Of a stretch of DNA of 64,000 nucleotides, positions 8,851-18,870 are shown piece by piece (within the stretch, counting starts at the first letter, position 1; every line of letters starts with the position of its first letter). The stretch is from Nostoc sp. CHAB 5834 (GTDB lineage Bacteria > Cyanobacteriota > Cyanobacteriia > Cyanobacteriales > Nostocaceae): positions 62,001 to 126,000 of the forward strand of contig JAIVFU010000001.1 in the NCBI GenBank assembly GCA_020829485.1. The letters are read 5' to 3'. The notes beneath the pieces were generated by a model, which was not told where the DNA came from, did not search any database, and saw nothing but the letters and a program-made list of their open reading frames with translations. Both the position numbers and the translations under genes were made by a program.

Positions 8851-9591
8851 CTAATCTGCTGGTCGTTGCAGGCGATAGTGCAAAAACACTTCTTGCTCAA
8901 CTGTATGAGCTTCTAGAAGTTGCAGCTTGGGAGCTATATCGGGTAAAAATCCTTTCCCATCTACGGGTGTAGGTGCAGTATTACCACCTAAAATCAACGG
9001 ACAGACAGTCAGCCATAATTCATCAATTAAATCTAATCCCAGCAAGGAACCAATTAATTCACCTCCGCCTAAGATCGCCAAGCGTGTTATATGTAGAGTG
9101 GCTAGATACTTTAAAGCTGCGGAAATGTCAATTTCTCGCGTTGGTGTTTCAAAAACCAGAATTTGCTCAAATTCTGGAGGGACTTCCTGCGTTCTGGTTC
9201 CCAGAACTGAGGGAAGCGTTCTTAAACGCCCTTTCCATGAAACTGCTCCCTTTGTTGTCGTCAGTAGCCAGCGTCTAACTGGTTGCTTAAAAAATTTAAT
9301 TCCCGGATTGAGGTTTGCAGAGTGTGTAGTCACTATATGAACTGGCTGCGGCGGCTTCCCTTCTTGCACTCGAAGTTGCACTAGAGCTGGATCTGATATA
9401 GTAAGTGTTGTTCCGTAGGCCCGGAGAGTGCCAGCACCGAATAAAACCGCATCAGAGGCAGCGATTTGTTTTTCTAAGTGTGCTTTATCAAGCCTTGAGC
9501 CAAATCGAGCAGGCGATCGCCTAAAATCTCCTATTTTCCCATCTGCACTCATTGCTAAAACAACTGTAGTGTGAGGACGATGTTGCAACAT
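8851..9591 (-). CDS. RibD C-terminal-like reductase
   Basis: This 246-residue protein is a stand-alone RibD C-terminal/DHFR-like domain (COG1985). It has TTVVLAMSADGKIGD at the N-terminus, SRLDKAHLEKQIAASDAVLFGAGTLRAYGTTLT, and near the C-terminus LAILGGGELIGSLLGLDLIDELWLTVCPLILGGNTAPT, the substrate/NADPH-binding core. In riboflavin synthesis this domain reduces the ribosylamino-pyrimidine intermediate using NADPH. The deaminase domain is absent, so it could serve as a separate reductase or act on another pyrimidine. It begins at ATG 9591 beside a divergent promoter region shared with the histidine kinase; ribF, a later pathway step, is 42 kb away. Confidence 0.82.
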   Translation of the reverse strand: MLQHRPHTTVVLAMSADGKIGDFRRSPARFGSRLDKAHLEKQIAASDAVLFGAGTLRAYGTTLTISDPALVQLRVQEGKPPQPVHIVTTHSANLNPGIKFFKQPVRRWLLTTTKGAVSWKGRLRTLPSVLGTRTQEVPPEFEQILVFETPTREIDISAALKYLATLHITRLAILGGGELIGSLLGLDLIDELWLTVCPLILGGNTAPTPVDGKGFLPDIAPKLQLLEAHTVEQEVFLHYRLQRPAD

Positions 9592-9885
9592 TTAAATTGA
9601 TTTGATAGTTTAAATATTTTCTTTGCTAGTATGTAGATTCTCAAAAAATCCATGCCTGCAACCTCCTGTTTTACAACTTCACCACTGTATTTATATGCAA
9701 CACAAACCCCTTATACATCTAGCATATATGAGTTTTGGTATACCACGTTTCTTTTTGAATTATAGCAATTTGTTAATTTTAAACATTGAAAATAAAATTC
9801 TAATAATTTAATAAAATGTCTCATCTAGCTCATCTAATTACATATCTTTGCTGTTGTGGTTTGCAGATGCAAAGTGAGACACTCG
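9592..9885. other. Divergent AT-rich intergenic region
   Basis: Roughly 290 bases of AT-rich DNA between the RibD-like gene and the histidine kinase. It must hold both promoters. I see no repeat, RNA gene or convincing ORF. Confidence 0.5.
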
Positions 9886-12015
9886 ATGACTAATCACCGC
9901 CAATCTTCCTTTCGTCGAATTTTAGTAACGAGAATACTGCTTCTGTTCGTTCCAGTTTTACTTATAGGCGAGATTGTTGCCTTGAATAAGGCACGTTCTA
10001 GCATATTGGGAACTGCCCGTCAAAATTTAACAGAAAGCGCTATCAGTAAAGGTGAGAGAATTGGAGATGCAATCGCTATCTTAAAAGCTACTTTGCTGAG
10101 TGTAAGTAAAACAACGGTTATTCCGTCGGATTCGCCTATACAAAAGCAAGAAATTCTCACGCAGTTAAAGCAACAACTTCCAGCAAGTATTGAGTGCATC
10201 CAATTAACGAATCTGTTAAGCCAGAAAATAGTTGCTAGTACCTGTGGGGATCAAGCAATTGGAGAATTGACATTACCTTTGCCTAGCGACGAAATTGATG
10301 TAAAAGCAATCTTTCCGCTAAAAGCAGGAATAACTGGAAAAAGAAACACACAAAATCAATTGCAAGTAGTGTTATCTGCACCAGTCTCCGATAGCAGAAA
10401 AAATTTGGTTTACAGTTTAAGTATTCAGTCTGCATTGTACCAACAAACTAGAAATCCGCCGGGATCGCTTACAGGCGCTATGGTAGTGATTGCTGAAGAT
10501 GGCACAATTTTGGCACACCCATTCACAGACTGGGTGGGAACTAATATTAATCAGCACTCAAGTGCTTCTCAACTCAAGAGCATAATTAAAAATGCCCTCG
10601 CGGGGCAAAACAATTCGATAAATTTGTCTTTTACACAGGGGAACGAATTAGTAGCTGGTTATACGGCTATTACAAATCCACTTACCCAACAGCAGCAGCA
10701 AAAATGGATAGTCTTAGCTGTTACTAGTGTCGATAATGCGCTTTTTGGTTTAGAGGAAATCAAACTAATTCTTATTGTTTTAACAGTTGGTTTGATTGGT
10801 GCAAGTTTGTTAGCATCTTTATATCTAGCTCCTTACTTAGCACGTCCTGTAGAAGAATTGCGAGACTACGCTCTAAATATTCACTCTCACCACGCCGCAC
10901 AACCAGTTCCGCACAATTTTCAAATCAGGGAATTCAATCAACTGGCCCAAGCATTAGACCAAATGGTAGAACGGCTCAAAGCTGGATCAGAAGAACTGGA
11001 AATAGCTTGGAAAGAAGCAAAAAGTGCTAACCAGATTAAAAGCCAGTTTTTAGCTACAACTTCCCATGAATTGAGAAACCCATTACATACTATTATTAAC
11101 TGTATTCGCTTGGTTGAAGAGGGCTTATGTGATAGTCGAGAAGAAGAAATGGAGTTTCTCAAACGTGCCGATGAAACAACGATTCATTTGCTAAATATTA
11201 TTAATGATTTACTCGACATTTCTAAAATCGAAGCAGGTAAGCTTTCAGTAGTCACCACACCTCTTGATCTCCGACAAATATTGTTAGAGGTAATTAATTT
11301 ACAATCAGTCAATGTTCAACAAAAAGGCTTGCAATTGAAATGCGAGTTAGATCCCCAAGCTATACCAATTAAGGCAGACGCAGCAAAACTGAAGCAAGTG
11401 CTGATTAATGTTATCGGTAACGCCACTAAATTCACTGACGCAGGAAGTATCACCATTGCCACAGAAATGCAATCTAGTAATGGTAAATCTCAGGTAGTGG
11501 TTGCTGTCAAAGATACAGGTATAGGAATTGATCCCACTCAACAGCACAAACTATTTCGCCCCTTTGTGATGGTGAATGGCACAACCAGCCGCCAGTTTGA
11601 AGGTACTGGACTGGGACTAGCAATTTCACGAAACTTAATCGAACTCATGGGAGGCAGCATTACTCTTGAGAGTACGGGACTTCATCAAGGTACGACACTG
11701 AAGATCACCTTACCCTTGATTGATATCTCGTTGTTATCTGTTGCCCAGAAAGAAGAAAATGTAGGGGATCTTGGATTTTCCTCTGGGAATGAGGGGGCAA
11801 AAGCAAGCCACTACCCTAGCCTACAGGAGTCTGGAAGAAGTCCCTCTTTGGGGATCAACAAATCTGTAAAAGCAGGTGAAGACAAAGAGAAGTCCTCGAA
11901 GTTCCAGGTGTTACTGGGAAACGAGACTTACGAGATTAGTCTTTCGCCGCAGCAAACTCTCTTGGTAAGTCTTCCAAAAGGGGGAGTTTGTGCAGATATT
12001 CTTTTAAAGAGGTAA
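9886..12015 (+). CDS. Membrane-bound sensor histidine kinase
   Basis: The 709-residue protein from ATG 9886 has a first membrane helix (about 14-34), an extracytoplasmic sensor region of about 265 residues with a double-Cache-like pattern (GTILAHPFTDWVG, QGNELVAGYTAI), a second membrane helix (about 292-316), a HAMP-like linker (LARPVEELRDYA), then HisKA with H394 in TTSHELRNP. The HATPase follows, with an N box, DTGIGID and GTGLGLAISRNLIELMGG. A Ser-rich C-terminal tail of about 85 residues follows. It should autophosphorylate at H394 in response to an unknown external signal; no response regulator is adjacent, so it is an orphan kinase. GTG 9856 in frame is a less likely start. Confidence 0.9.
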   Translation: MTNHRQSSFRRILVTRILLLFVPVLLIGEIVALNKARSSILGTARQNLTESAISKGERIGDAIAILKATLLSVSKTTVIPSDSPIQKQEILTQLKQQLPASIECIQLTNLLSQKIVASTCGDQAIGELTLPLPSDEIDVKAIFPLKAGITGKRNTQNQLQVVLSAPVSDSRKNLVYSLSIQSALYQQTRNPPGSLTGAMVVIAEDGTILAHPFTDWVGTNINQHSSASQLKSIIKNALAGQNNSINLSFTQGNELVAGYTAITNPLTQQQQQKWIVLAVTSVDNALFGLEEIKLILIVLTVGLIGASLLASLYLAPYLARPVEELRDYALNIHSHHAAQPVPHNFQIREFNQLAQALDQMVERLKAGSEELEIAWKEAKSANQIKSQFLATTSHELRNPLHTIINCIRLVEEGLCDSREEEMEFLKRADETTIHLLNIINDLLDISKIEAGKLSVVTTPLDLRQILLEVINLQSVNVQQKGLQLKCELDPQAIPIKADAAKLKQVLINVIGNATKFTDAGSITIATEMQSSNGKSQVVVAVKDTGIGIDPTQQHKLFRPFVMVNGTTSRQFEGTGLGLAISRNLIELMGGSITLESTGLHQGTTLKITLPLIDISLLSVAQKEENVGDLGFSSGNEGAKASHYPSLQESGRSPSLGINKSVKAGEDKEKSSKFQVLLGNETYEISLSPQQTLLVSLPKGGVCADILLKR

Positions 12016-12034
12016 TTTTTTCATCTGTCATTCG

Positions 12035-13117
12035 TTACTTTTGCTCCTTATCATTCAGAAAAACAGGTTGACCGCCTTGGTTAAGAGATACTGTTAAAGC
12101 AGCAAGAATTTCTACTAACTGTGCGCCTACCCAGCCAGACGAAACCTCTGAGGGAGTATTGTTGAGAACAGAGATAACAAAGCAGGAGCAAACTCGCCCC
12201 AATGGTTCCCCTGGCTCTAATTCCAGCACCACCTGCTTTTGATTTACTGGAATAAATTGATTCCCCTGCTGTTCAAACTTACCATGTAGTAGGGTGAGAG
12301 GTGATGATTGTGACATTTCATCAAAAATCAAACTGCCAAGGCTGCCCACAATCCCCAGCCGTCGCTGCTTATCAGGATTTAGCCAGCATAAGTGAATATA
12401 AGCTTGAAAGCCATCAGGATATGTCAGTGTCAACCATACTAGGTCAGCTAGTCCTTGAGATGGGGAGTGGGTCATTTCCCCACTCCCTACTCCCCACTCC
12501 CTACTCCCCTCCCCCTGTAGCCACACCGTACCCGTTGCTTGTACTTTCACAGGGGTCTGACCTAGCCAAGCGTTAAAGATAGCAATATCGTGAATAGCTA
12601 AGTCCCACAGCGCATCAACATCTTGTCGAACAGGCCCCAAATGGGTGCGCGTCGCGTAGCCATAGCGTAAATCTCCTAATTTACCCGCTTGTACTACAGT
12701 TTTTCCTCGCTCAACTGCTGGGTGAAATAAATAAGTGTGGTCAACCATGAGTATTAAATGATGCTGCTCTGCTAACTGACAAAGTTCCCGACATTCTGCT
12801 GGGTTGAGAGTTAGGGGTTTTTCAGCTAAAACATGGTATCCCTGTTGGAGAGAGTCTTTAATTAAAGCATAGTGGGTGGTAGCTGGAGTTGCGATCGCTA
12901 CCCCTTTCAACCCTGGAACTTGCTTTAAATCTTCCCACTGAGTTGTTAATACTACATTATTATCTAAATTAAACTGCTGTTTTATCGCCGCTAATCGCTC
13001 TGGATGCGGGTCTACTACAGCAACTACATCTACTTGGGGATGTGCTAACAAATTCCGCAGCAGATGCACTCCCCAACGCCCAACTCCGATGACAGCAATT
13101 TTAATTTGGTTTGTCAT
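12035..13117 (-). CDS. Gfo/Idh/MocA-family oxidoreductase with in-frame STRR
   Basis: A 360-residue NAD(P)-dependent oxidoreductase: Rossmann motif AVIGVGRWGVHLLRNL (residues about 8-23), GVAIATPATTHYALI, the AEKPLTLNP catalytic-lysine motif (about 99-107), and DHTYLFHPAV. The C-terminal substrate domain contains ALWDLAIHDIAIFN. Substrate is probably a sugar or inositol derivative; it cannot be named. Residues about 198-218 (REWGVGSGEMTHSPS) are encoded by a GGAGTGG heptamer array at 12463-12525, inserted without breaking the frame. The ATG at 13117 sits directly at the end of another heptamer array (TAATGAC type), with no SD. It is expected to be soluble and cytoplasmic. Confidence 0.88.
   Translation of the reverse strand: MTNQIKIAVIGVGRWGVHLLRNLLAHPQVDVVAVVDPHPERLAAIKQQFNLDNNVVLTTQWEDLKQVPGLKGVAIATPATTHYALIKDSLQQGYHVLAEKPLTLNPAECRELCQLAEQHHLILMVDHTYLFHPAVERGKTVVQAGKLGDLRYGYATRTHLGPVRQDVDALWDLAIHDIAIFNAWLGQTPVKVQATGTVWLQGEGSREWGVGSGEMTHSPSQGLADLVWLTLTYPDGFQAYIHLCWLNPDKQRRLGIVGSLGSLIFDEMSQSSPLTLLHGKFEQQGNQFIPVNQKQVVLELEPGEPLGRVCSCFVISVLNNTPSEVSSGWVGAQLVEILAALTVSLNQGGQPVFLNDKEQK
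12463..12525. repeat. STRR inside a coding sequence
   Basis: CTCCCTACTCCCC-type heptamers, preceded by a reverse-complement copy (GGGGAGTGGG), lie in frame within the Gfo/Idh/MocA gene and could fold back as a hairpin. Confidence 0.85.
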
Positions 13118-13150
13118 TAGTCATTAGTCATTAGTCATTAGTCATTAGTA
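13113..13150. repeat. STRR, TCATTAG heptamer, abutting a start codon
   Basis: About five TCATTAG units run into the ATG of the minus-strand Gfo/Idh/MocA gene; on that strand the unit reads TAATGAC and supplies the start codon itself. Confidence 0.85.
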
Positions 13151-13220
13151 TGCAAGGGACTAGGGACAAATGACCACTGACAACCAACTGAGTTATCAGT
13201 TTATCAGCACTATTTTTGGT

Positions 13221-13940
13221 TTAGGGTATTTGCGGGTTAGGAATTGCTAAAAAGGCTACCTTAGCTGCGGCTTGTTCAGCAGTTTTGATCGAGCGCCCCT
13301 TACCAACTCCTAGCTTGTTTCCGTGTAGCCACACTTCAGCTAGGAAACGTTCTTGATTTTGGTGCGGTTGAGTGACTTCCACAACCCGATACTCTGGTAA
13401 AACCTTGAATTGTGCCTGAGTCCATTCTTGGAGAGCAGCTTTGTAATTAAGTCTGGCAGGATCGAGGCGAATTTCTGTTGTTAGTTCTTGGAAGTGGGGA
13501 TCTAGCCAAGAGCGGATCAGCTCCAGATTTTGAGTACTTAAGTAAAGCGCACCCAGAACTGCTTCAAAGGCATCTGCCAGTCGTGACTCTTGACCAACTT
13601 TATCAGCAGTAGCACTACCAGCGACTAGTAAGTATAACTCTAAACCATAAACTCTAGCCAATTGGGCGAGGATGCGATCGCTCACCAACACCGAACGAAT
13701 TGCTGCAAAATCCCCTACTGGACAATCAGGATAATTTTCCCATAACACAACAGCCGATACCAACCGCACCACTGCATCGCCAACAAACTCCAGCTGTTCA
13801 TAATTTGCCGAATCAGAGACAGTAGGATGAGTTAGCGCTAAATCCAGCAATTCCCACTTTATAGGTGCTTCTAGCGACAAACCTAATTTTTGGACTAAAC
13901 TTTCGAGTTGCCGTTGACGGCGTGGATAGGCGAGGGGCAT
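13221..13940 (-). CDS. rnc: Ribonuclease III
   Basis: The 239-residue protein has the RNase III signature NYEQLEFVGDAVV (about 46-58) with the catalytic Glu/Asp pairs, and a second acidic site in ADAFEAVLGALYL (about 121-133). A C-terminal double-stranded RNA-binding domain runs from about 160 to 235 (NYKAALQEWTQ, VWLHGNKLGVGKGRSIKTAEQAAAKVAF). It cleaves structured RNA, including rRNA precursors. It ends 100 bp from the Gfo/Idh gene and starts about 110 bases beyond the rnpB 3' end on the same strand, so two RNA-processing genes sit together. The ATG at 13940 follows a G-rich heptamer array (13941-13985) with no SD; the family N-terminus is variable, so the start could be slightly further in. 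Confidence 0.93.
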   Translation of the reverse strand: MPLAYPRRQRQLESLVQKLGLSLEAPIKWELLDLALTHPTVSDSANYEQLEFVGDAVVRLVSAVVLWENYPDCPVGDFAAIRSVLVSDRILAQLARVYGLELYLLVAGSATADKVGQESRLADAFEAVLGALYLSTQNLELIRSWLDPHFQELTTEIRLDPARLNYKAALQEWTQAQFKVLPEYRVVEVTQPHQNQERFLAEVWLHGNKLGVGKGRSIKTAEQAAAKVAFLAIPNPQIP

Positions 13941-13985
13941 TGGGGCAGGGGGCAGGGGGCAGGGGGAGCAGGGGAGGCAGGGGAA
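13941..13985. repeat. STRR, GGGGCAG heptamer, abutting rnc start
   Basis: Repeats of GGGGCAG and variants run up to the start codon of rnc on the minus strand. A palindromic GACGCGATTCATCGCGTC repeat follows at about 14012-14029. Confidence 0.8.
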
Positions 13986-14052
13986 AAATACAAACTTCTA
14001 ACTCTTGTACAGACGCGATTCATCGCGTCTCTTCTAACTCAGCACTAAAAAA

Positions 14053-14492
14053 GGGGGAGAGAGCAGGACATAAGCCGGGTTCTGTTCTCTTGCGAGGGCA
14101 GTTATCTATCTGGGACGTTTGTTACCAAACGCCTCTAGCGGCTCTCATTGAGCGGAACTGGTAAAAGACCAACCGTAGTTCCTATCGCCTTGCTCCCAAC
14201 CGGGGTTTACCGAGCCAGCACCTCTCGATACTGCTGGTGCGCTCTTACCGCACCTTTGCACCCTTACCAAAGATTGGGGAGTGGGGAGTGGTGAGTGGGG
14301 AGTGGGGTTTTTCTTTCCCTATTCCCTATTCCCTATTCCCTATTCCCTATTTTTGGCGGTATCTTTCTGTGGCACTATCCTCACGATCGCTCGCACTGGA
14401 CGTTATCCAGCAAGTTTGGTCTTTCGGGAGTCCGGACTTTCCTCAAACCAGTAACTATGACTGATCTGCAACCGCCTGCGCCTACTCTCTCC
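14053..14492 (-). ncRNA. rnpB: RNase P RNA with STRR insertion
   Basis: Read on the minus strand, the 5' end GGAGAGAGTAGGCG pairs with the 3' CCTGCTCTCTCC (helix P1), and the conserved blocks are present in order: GAGGAAAGTCCGGACTCCC, GAGGATAGTGCCACAGAAA near the middle, GGTAAGGGTGCAAAGGTG, GGTAAACCCCGGTTGGG, and ACAGAACCCGGCTTA near the 3' end. This catalytic RNA trims 5' leaders of tRNA precursors. Two heptamer arrays (14277-14348) are inserted in the middle of the molecule, a feature documented for heterocystous cyanobacteria. The ends are set from the P1 pairing. Protein-like ORFs overlapping it at 14237-14507 are spurious. Confidence 0.95.
14277..14348. repeat. Two STRR arrays inside rnpB
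   Basis: On the plus strand about five GGGGAGT units are followed by about six TTCCCTA units. In the RNA the two arrays are partly complementary (GGGA against UCCC) and could form an extended arm rather than disturb the core. Confidence 0.85.
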
Positions 14493-14538
14493 TTAGATCC
14501 AGTGTAATCTTTGGTTGACGTAGTATGTTGACATGGCG

Positions 14539-15234
14539 TTACTTTTTTTTATTCCAAGGTAGAGCGTAAGTCCAAGGCAGTTTTCTGACTGTGAAAGGAC
14601 AATTGATAATACTAATGGGAGGAAAATCACGACCTGGGGCTAGACCTAAACGCACCTCAGATATCCGTAGCACCAGTTGCAGGGAAAAGTCTAACTCCTT
14701 TCTTCTGTTAATAAAGTCGTTGTACAGTTTTTTTTGCCCTTTTTGCAGCCCGTTGATATCAATTAGGGGTTTTTTGGCTGAATAGGTTCCAGCTACTTGA
14801 TCGCGCTCAAATACATCTTCTGCTGTCACTGTTTCAGAAAGTGTTTTCTTGGGAGCAATCAGGCTCGGACTTTGGGGTACTGCTAAGTCGCGGGTTAAAT
14901 CTGGTGATTTCCGAATTACGCGGCGTGATTGCTTGCTATGTTCAACTACTAAAGAACTGTTGTCCCAGTCAACGTATACAGCAATATTTTCAGATTTATT
15001 TTCAATGCTAATTCCTAAATCTTTCAAATCGTCAATTGGGTATGAGGATTTGAGTTTAAAGGAAATCCCAATTTTATCATCGAGATTGTTTTCTTTGAGT
15101 TGCTCGTCAACAATTCCTTTTTTAAACTCAAACTTAATTTGATCATCGATGGATTCAACCATGCGGTTAAAAACATAAGAAACACCGATAATATAAATCG
15201 TTAAAACTACTAAATTCTGGTCGCTACTCCTCAT
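14539..15234 (-). CDS. Membrane-anchored protein of unknown function
   Basis: The 231-residue protein has a single N-terminal hydrophobic segment (LVVLTIYIIGVSYVF, about 8-23) and a long, polar, charged remainder. The middle contains a proline/serine linker (VPQSPSLIAPKKTLSE). The last third is basic and carries KKLYNDFINRRKELDFSLQ, probably helical. I recognise no domain. The ATG at 15234 places the hydrophobic stretch at the extreme N-terminus, consistent with a signal anchor and a periplasmic body, though the opposite orientation is possible. It lies between rnpB and corA on the same strand, 65 bp downstream of corA, so cotranscription with corA is possible. Confidence 0.6.
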   Translation of the reverse strand: MRSSDQNLVVLTIYIIGVSYVFNRMVESIDDQIKFEFKKGIVDEQLKENNLDDKIGISFKLKSSYPIDDLKDLGISIENKSENIAVYVDWDNSSLVVEHSKQSRRVIRKSPDLTRDLAVPQSPSLIAPKKTLSETVTAEDVFERDQVAGTYSAKKPLIDINGLQKGQKKLYNDFINRRKELDFSLQLVLRISEVRLGLAPGRDFPPISIINCPFTVRKLPWTYALPWNKKK

Positions 15235-15299
15235 AACTTAAAATATTAACTCCCGGTGCTAATGTAATGTATATTTGACTCATGATTCATCTACAATTT

Positions 15300-16442
15300 T
15301 TAATTACGCTTGATGGTTACAGAATTTTGCAGCCAGCCTCGTCGCCAAAAAAAGAATAACAAACCAAATGCGATCGCTAACATTACTGCCCAGCAAAGTG
15401 GATAGCCCCAATACCAATTCAACTCAGGCATATTATATGGCGATTTTTCAGTGTTGAAATTCATACCATATATTCCGGCAACAAAAGTCAGTGGAATAAA
15501 AATTGATGAAACTATTGTTAATACCTTCATTATTTCATTCATTTTGTTACTTACTGCTGAGAGGTACACATCCATTAATCCAGATGCTAGTTCTCGATAA
15601 GTTTCCACCATGTCCATCACTTGCACGGCATGGTCATAACAATCTCGCAGATAGATTCGCACCTCTTCACTAATCAGTTCACTACCATCTCGAATCAAGG
15701 AATTAATTGCATCTCGCTGAGGCCAGATAGCACGACGCAGTTGCAGTAAGTCTCGCCTAATTTGATAAATGTTTTGTAGTGTTTGCGGCGTAGGTGTGAC
15801 TAATACTTCCTCTTCTAACTCTTGAATTCGCTCCCCATAAATTTCTAGCACGGGGAAAAAGCCATCAATAATCGCATCTAACAGAGCGTAAGCTAAATAA
15901 TCGGCTCCTTGTTTGCGGATGATACCTTTGTTTTTTTCAATTCGCGATCGCACTCCTTCAAAACAATCATGTTCTGGTTCCTCTTGGACTGTCAGCAAAT
16001 AATTTTTACTTAATATCAAACTCACTTGCTCACTGTAAAAACCACATGTTCTTTCCTTTGGTACTACCATGCGGGAAATAAATAGCAATTGGTCTTCATA
16101 ATCCTCTGTTTTGGGACGCTCCGGTACATTGACTACATCTTCTAAAACTAGAGGATGTAACTTAAAAACGTTACCCAATCGTTGTAATATGTCTTGACTA
16201 CCTAAACCTTGTACGTCTACCCAAGAAATCGATTCCATCTCCAAATATGGGACACACTCCTCTGGAGTTGCTATTTGTTCGTGGATGAAATTGGTTTGGT
16301 TATAGTCAATCAAAAAAATTATCGGTGGTGGAGCATCTGCATCAATAAAAATGGTTCCAGGTACAGTCCCAGGTTGATGATAGAACTCATCTTCATATAC
16401 CTTGGTGATTATTTTGGGAAGGCGACTCAGTTTTCGTGCCAT
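15300..16442 (-). CDS. corA: CorA-type magnesium/cobalt transporter
   Basis: The 380-residue protein has the CorA plan: a long cytoplasmic N-terminal domain (ISWVDVQGLGSQDILQRLG, HPLVLEDVVNVPERPKTEDYEDQLLF), a long stalk helix, and two C-terminal membrane helices. The signature YGMNF follows the first, near residue 326, and the GMN motif forms the selectivity filter of the pentameric channel. The extracellular loop (NTEKSPYNMPELNWYWGYP) keeps the usual acidic residue. The basic C-terminus (FFFWRRGW) faces the cytoplasm. Length is typical of the cyanobacterial/archaeal subgroup. It transports Mg2+ and possibly Co2+ or Ni2+ across the inner membrane. No Mg-responsive leader is recognisable. Confidence 0.95.
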   Translation of the reverse strand: MARKLSRLPKIITKVYEDEFYHQPGTVPGTIFIDADAPPPIIFLIDYNQTNFIHEQIATPEECVPYLEMESISWVDVQGLGSQDILQRLGNVFKLHPLVLEDVVNVPERPKTEDYEDQLLFISRMVVPKERTCGFYSEQVSLILSKNYLLTVQEEPEHDCFEGVRSRIEKNKGIIRKQGADYLAYALLDAIIDGFFPVLEIYGERIQELEEEVLVTPTPQTLQNIYQIRRDLLQLRRAIWPQRDAINSLIRDGSELISEEVRIYLRDCYDHAVQVMDMVETYRELASGLMDVYLSAVSNKMNEIMKVLTIVSSIFIPLTFVAGIYGMNFNTEKSPYNMPELNWYWGYPLCWAVMLAIAFGLLFFFWRRGWLQNSVTIKRN

Positions 16443-16635
16443 GCAATATTACCTAATAGTTCTTAGTCATTTGTCATTTGCCATTAGTAAAAATAATTGA
16501 TTAGTGACTAATAACCGTTTACACATAATTTTACAAAAATTAATATAAAGACGGCAATTTCTAGATTAAGCAATTATTTAGGTTGCTAATTTTGTCATCA
16601 ACATTTTGTTAATAGTCAGTTGTAAGGACTAAGCT

Positions 16636-16850
16636 TTGCTCATTGGTGTCAACTTAACGTGAAACCCTTGTCAAGACGTGATATTCAGTTCTCTGACTTC
16701 CCATCACGGTCCGCGTTACCCCACCCTAACCCTCCCCTTGATAAGGGGAGGGAACTAAATTTCCTGTTTCCCCCCTTGATAAGAGGGGATTAAGGGGGGT
16801 AAAACGCCTGTGGGACATGCATTTTAGCTTAAGTTGACACCAATGAGCAA
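16636..16850. mobile_element. MITE-like element with perfect 22-bp terminal inverted repeats
   Basis: The arm at 16636-16657 (starting TTGCTCATTGGTGTCAAC) is the exact reverse complement of 16829-16850. The 171-bp interior has no ORF and contains smaller inverted repeats around CCCCTTGATAAGGGG. The 22-bp right arm and about 50 bases beyond it recur at 28673-28746, and a diverged copy lies at 44106-44140. The rest of the corA-groEL gap (16443-17030) shows only AT-rich sequence and a short heptamer run. Confidence 0.8.
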
Positions 16851-17030
16851 TGCTGTGCCCCTACGATACGTATGGTTTAAATAGATGAAAACTGCTGTAA
16901 GTTTATTTACGTTCAGTGAGTTACCAGCAATACAGATAACATATTGCTTCTGAATCAGCAATGTTATAAAAAAACAGTTTGCCTTGTTAAGACAAACTGC
17001 TGAAAAAATATTTATCTGGGTGAGCAGAAG

Positions 17031-18716
<1,686 letters not shown>

Positions 18717-18745
18717 TTATTTCTCTAGCGCTTCCATTAGACAAT

Positions 18746-18772
18746 TTAGCACTCACAGCGCCAGAGTGCTAA
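18746..18772 (-). promoter_or_regulatory. CIRCE operator (HrcA site)
   Basis: TTAGCACTC-N9-GAGTGCTAA is a perfect match to the CIRCE inverted repeat, 33 bases upstream of the groEL start codon. HrcA bound here is expected to repress groEL until heat or protein-folding stress. Confidence 0.97.
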
Positions 18773-18870
18773 TCTCCCAAGCGGCTCAAGTTACAAATGG
18801 AAATAAAAAAATTGATTAATATACAGGTGATGCTCATATTACATACAGGCAGTAATGCTTGAATTGGGAG

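Noticed and set aside
9623..9811. 62-codon ORF upstream of the histidine kinase
   Set aside because: AT-rich chance frame without SD or domain; located in the divergent promoter region.
14237..14507. Two protein ORFs in the rnpB region
   Set aside because: They overlap the RNase P RNA and its STRRs and lie antisense to it.
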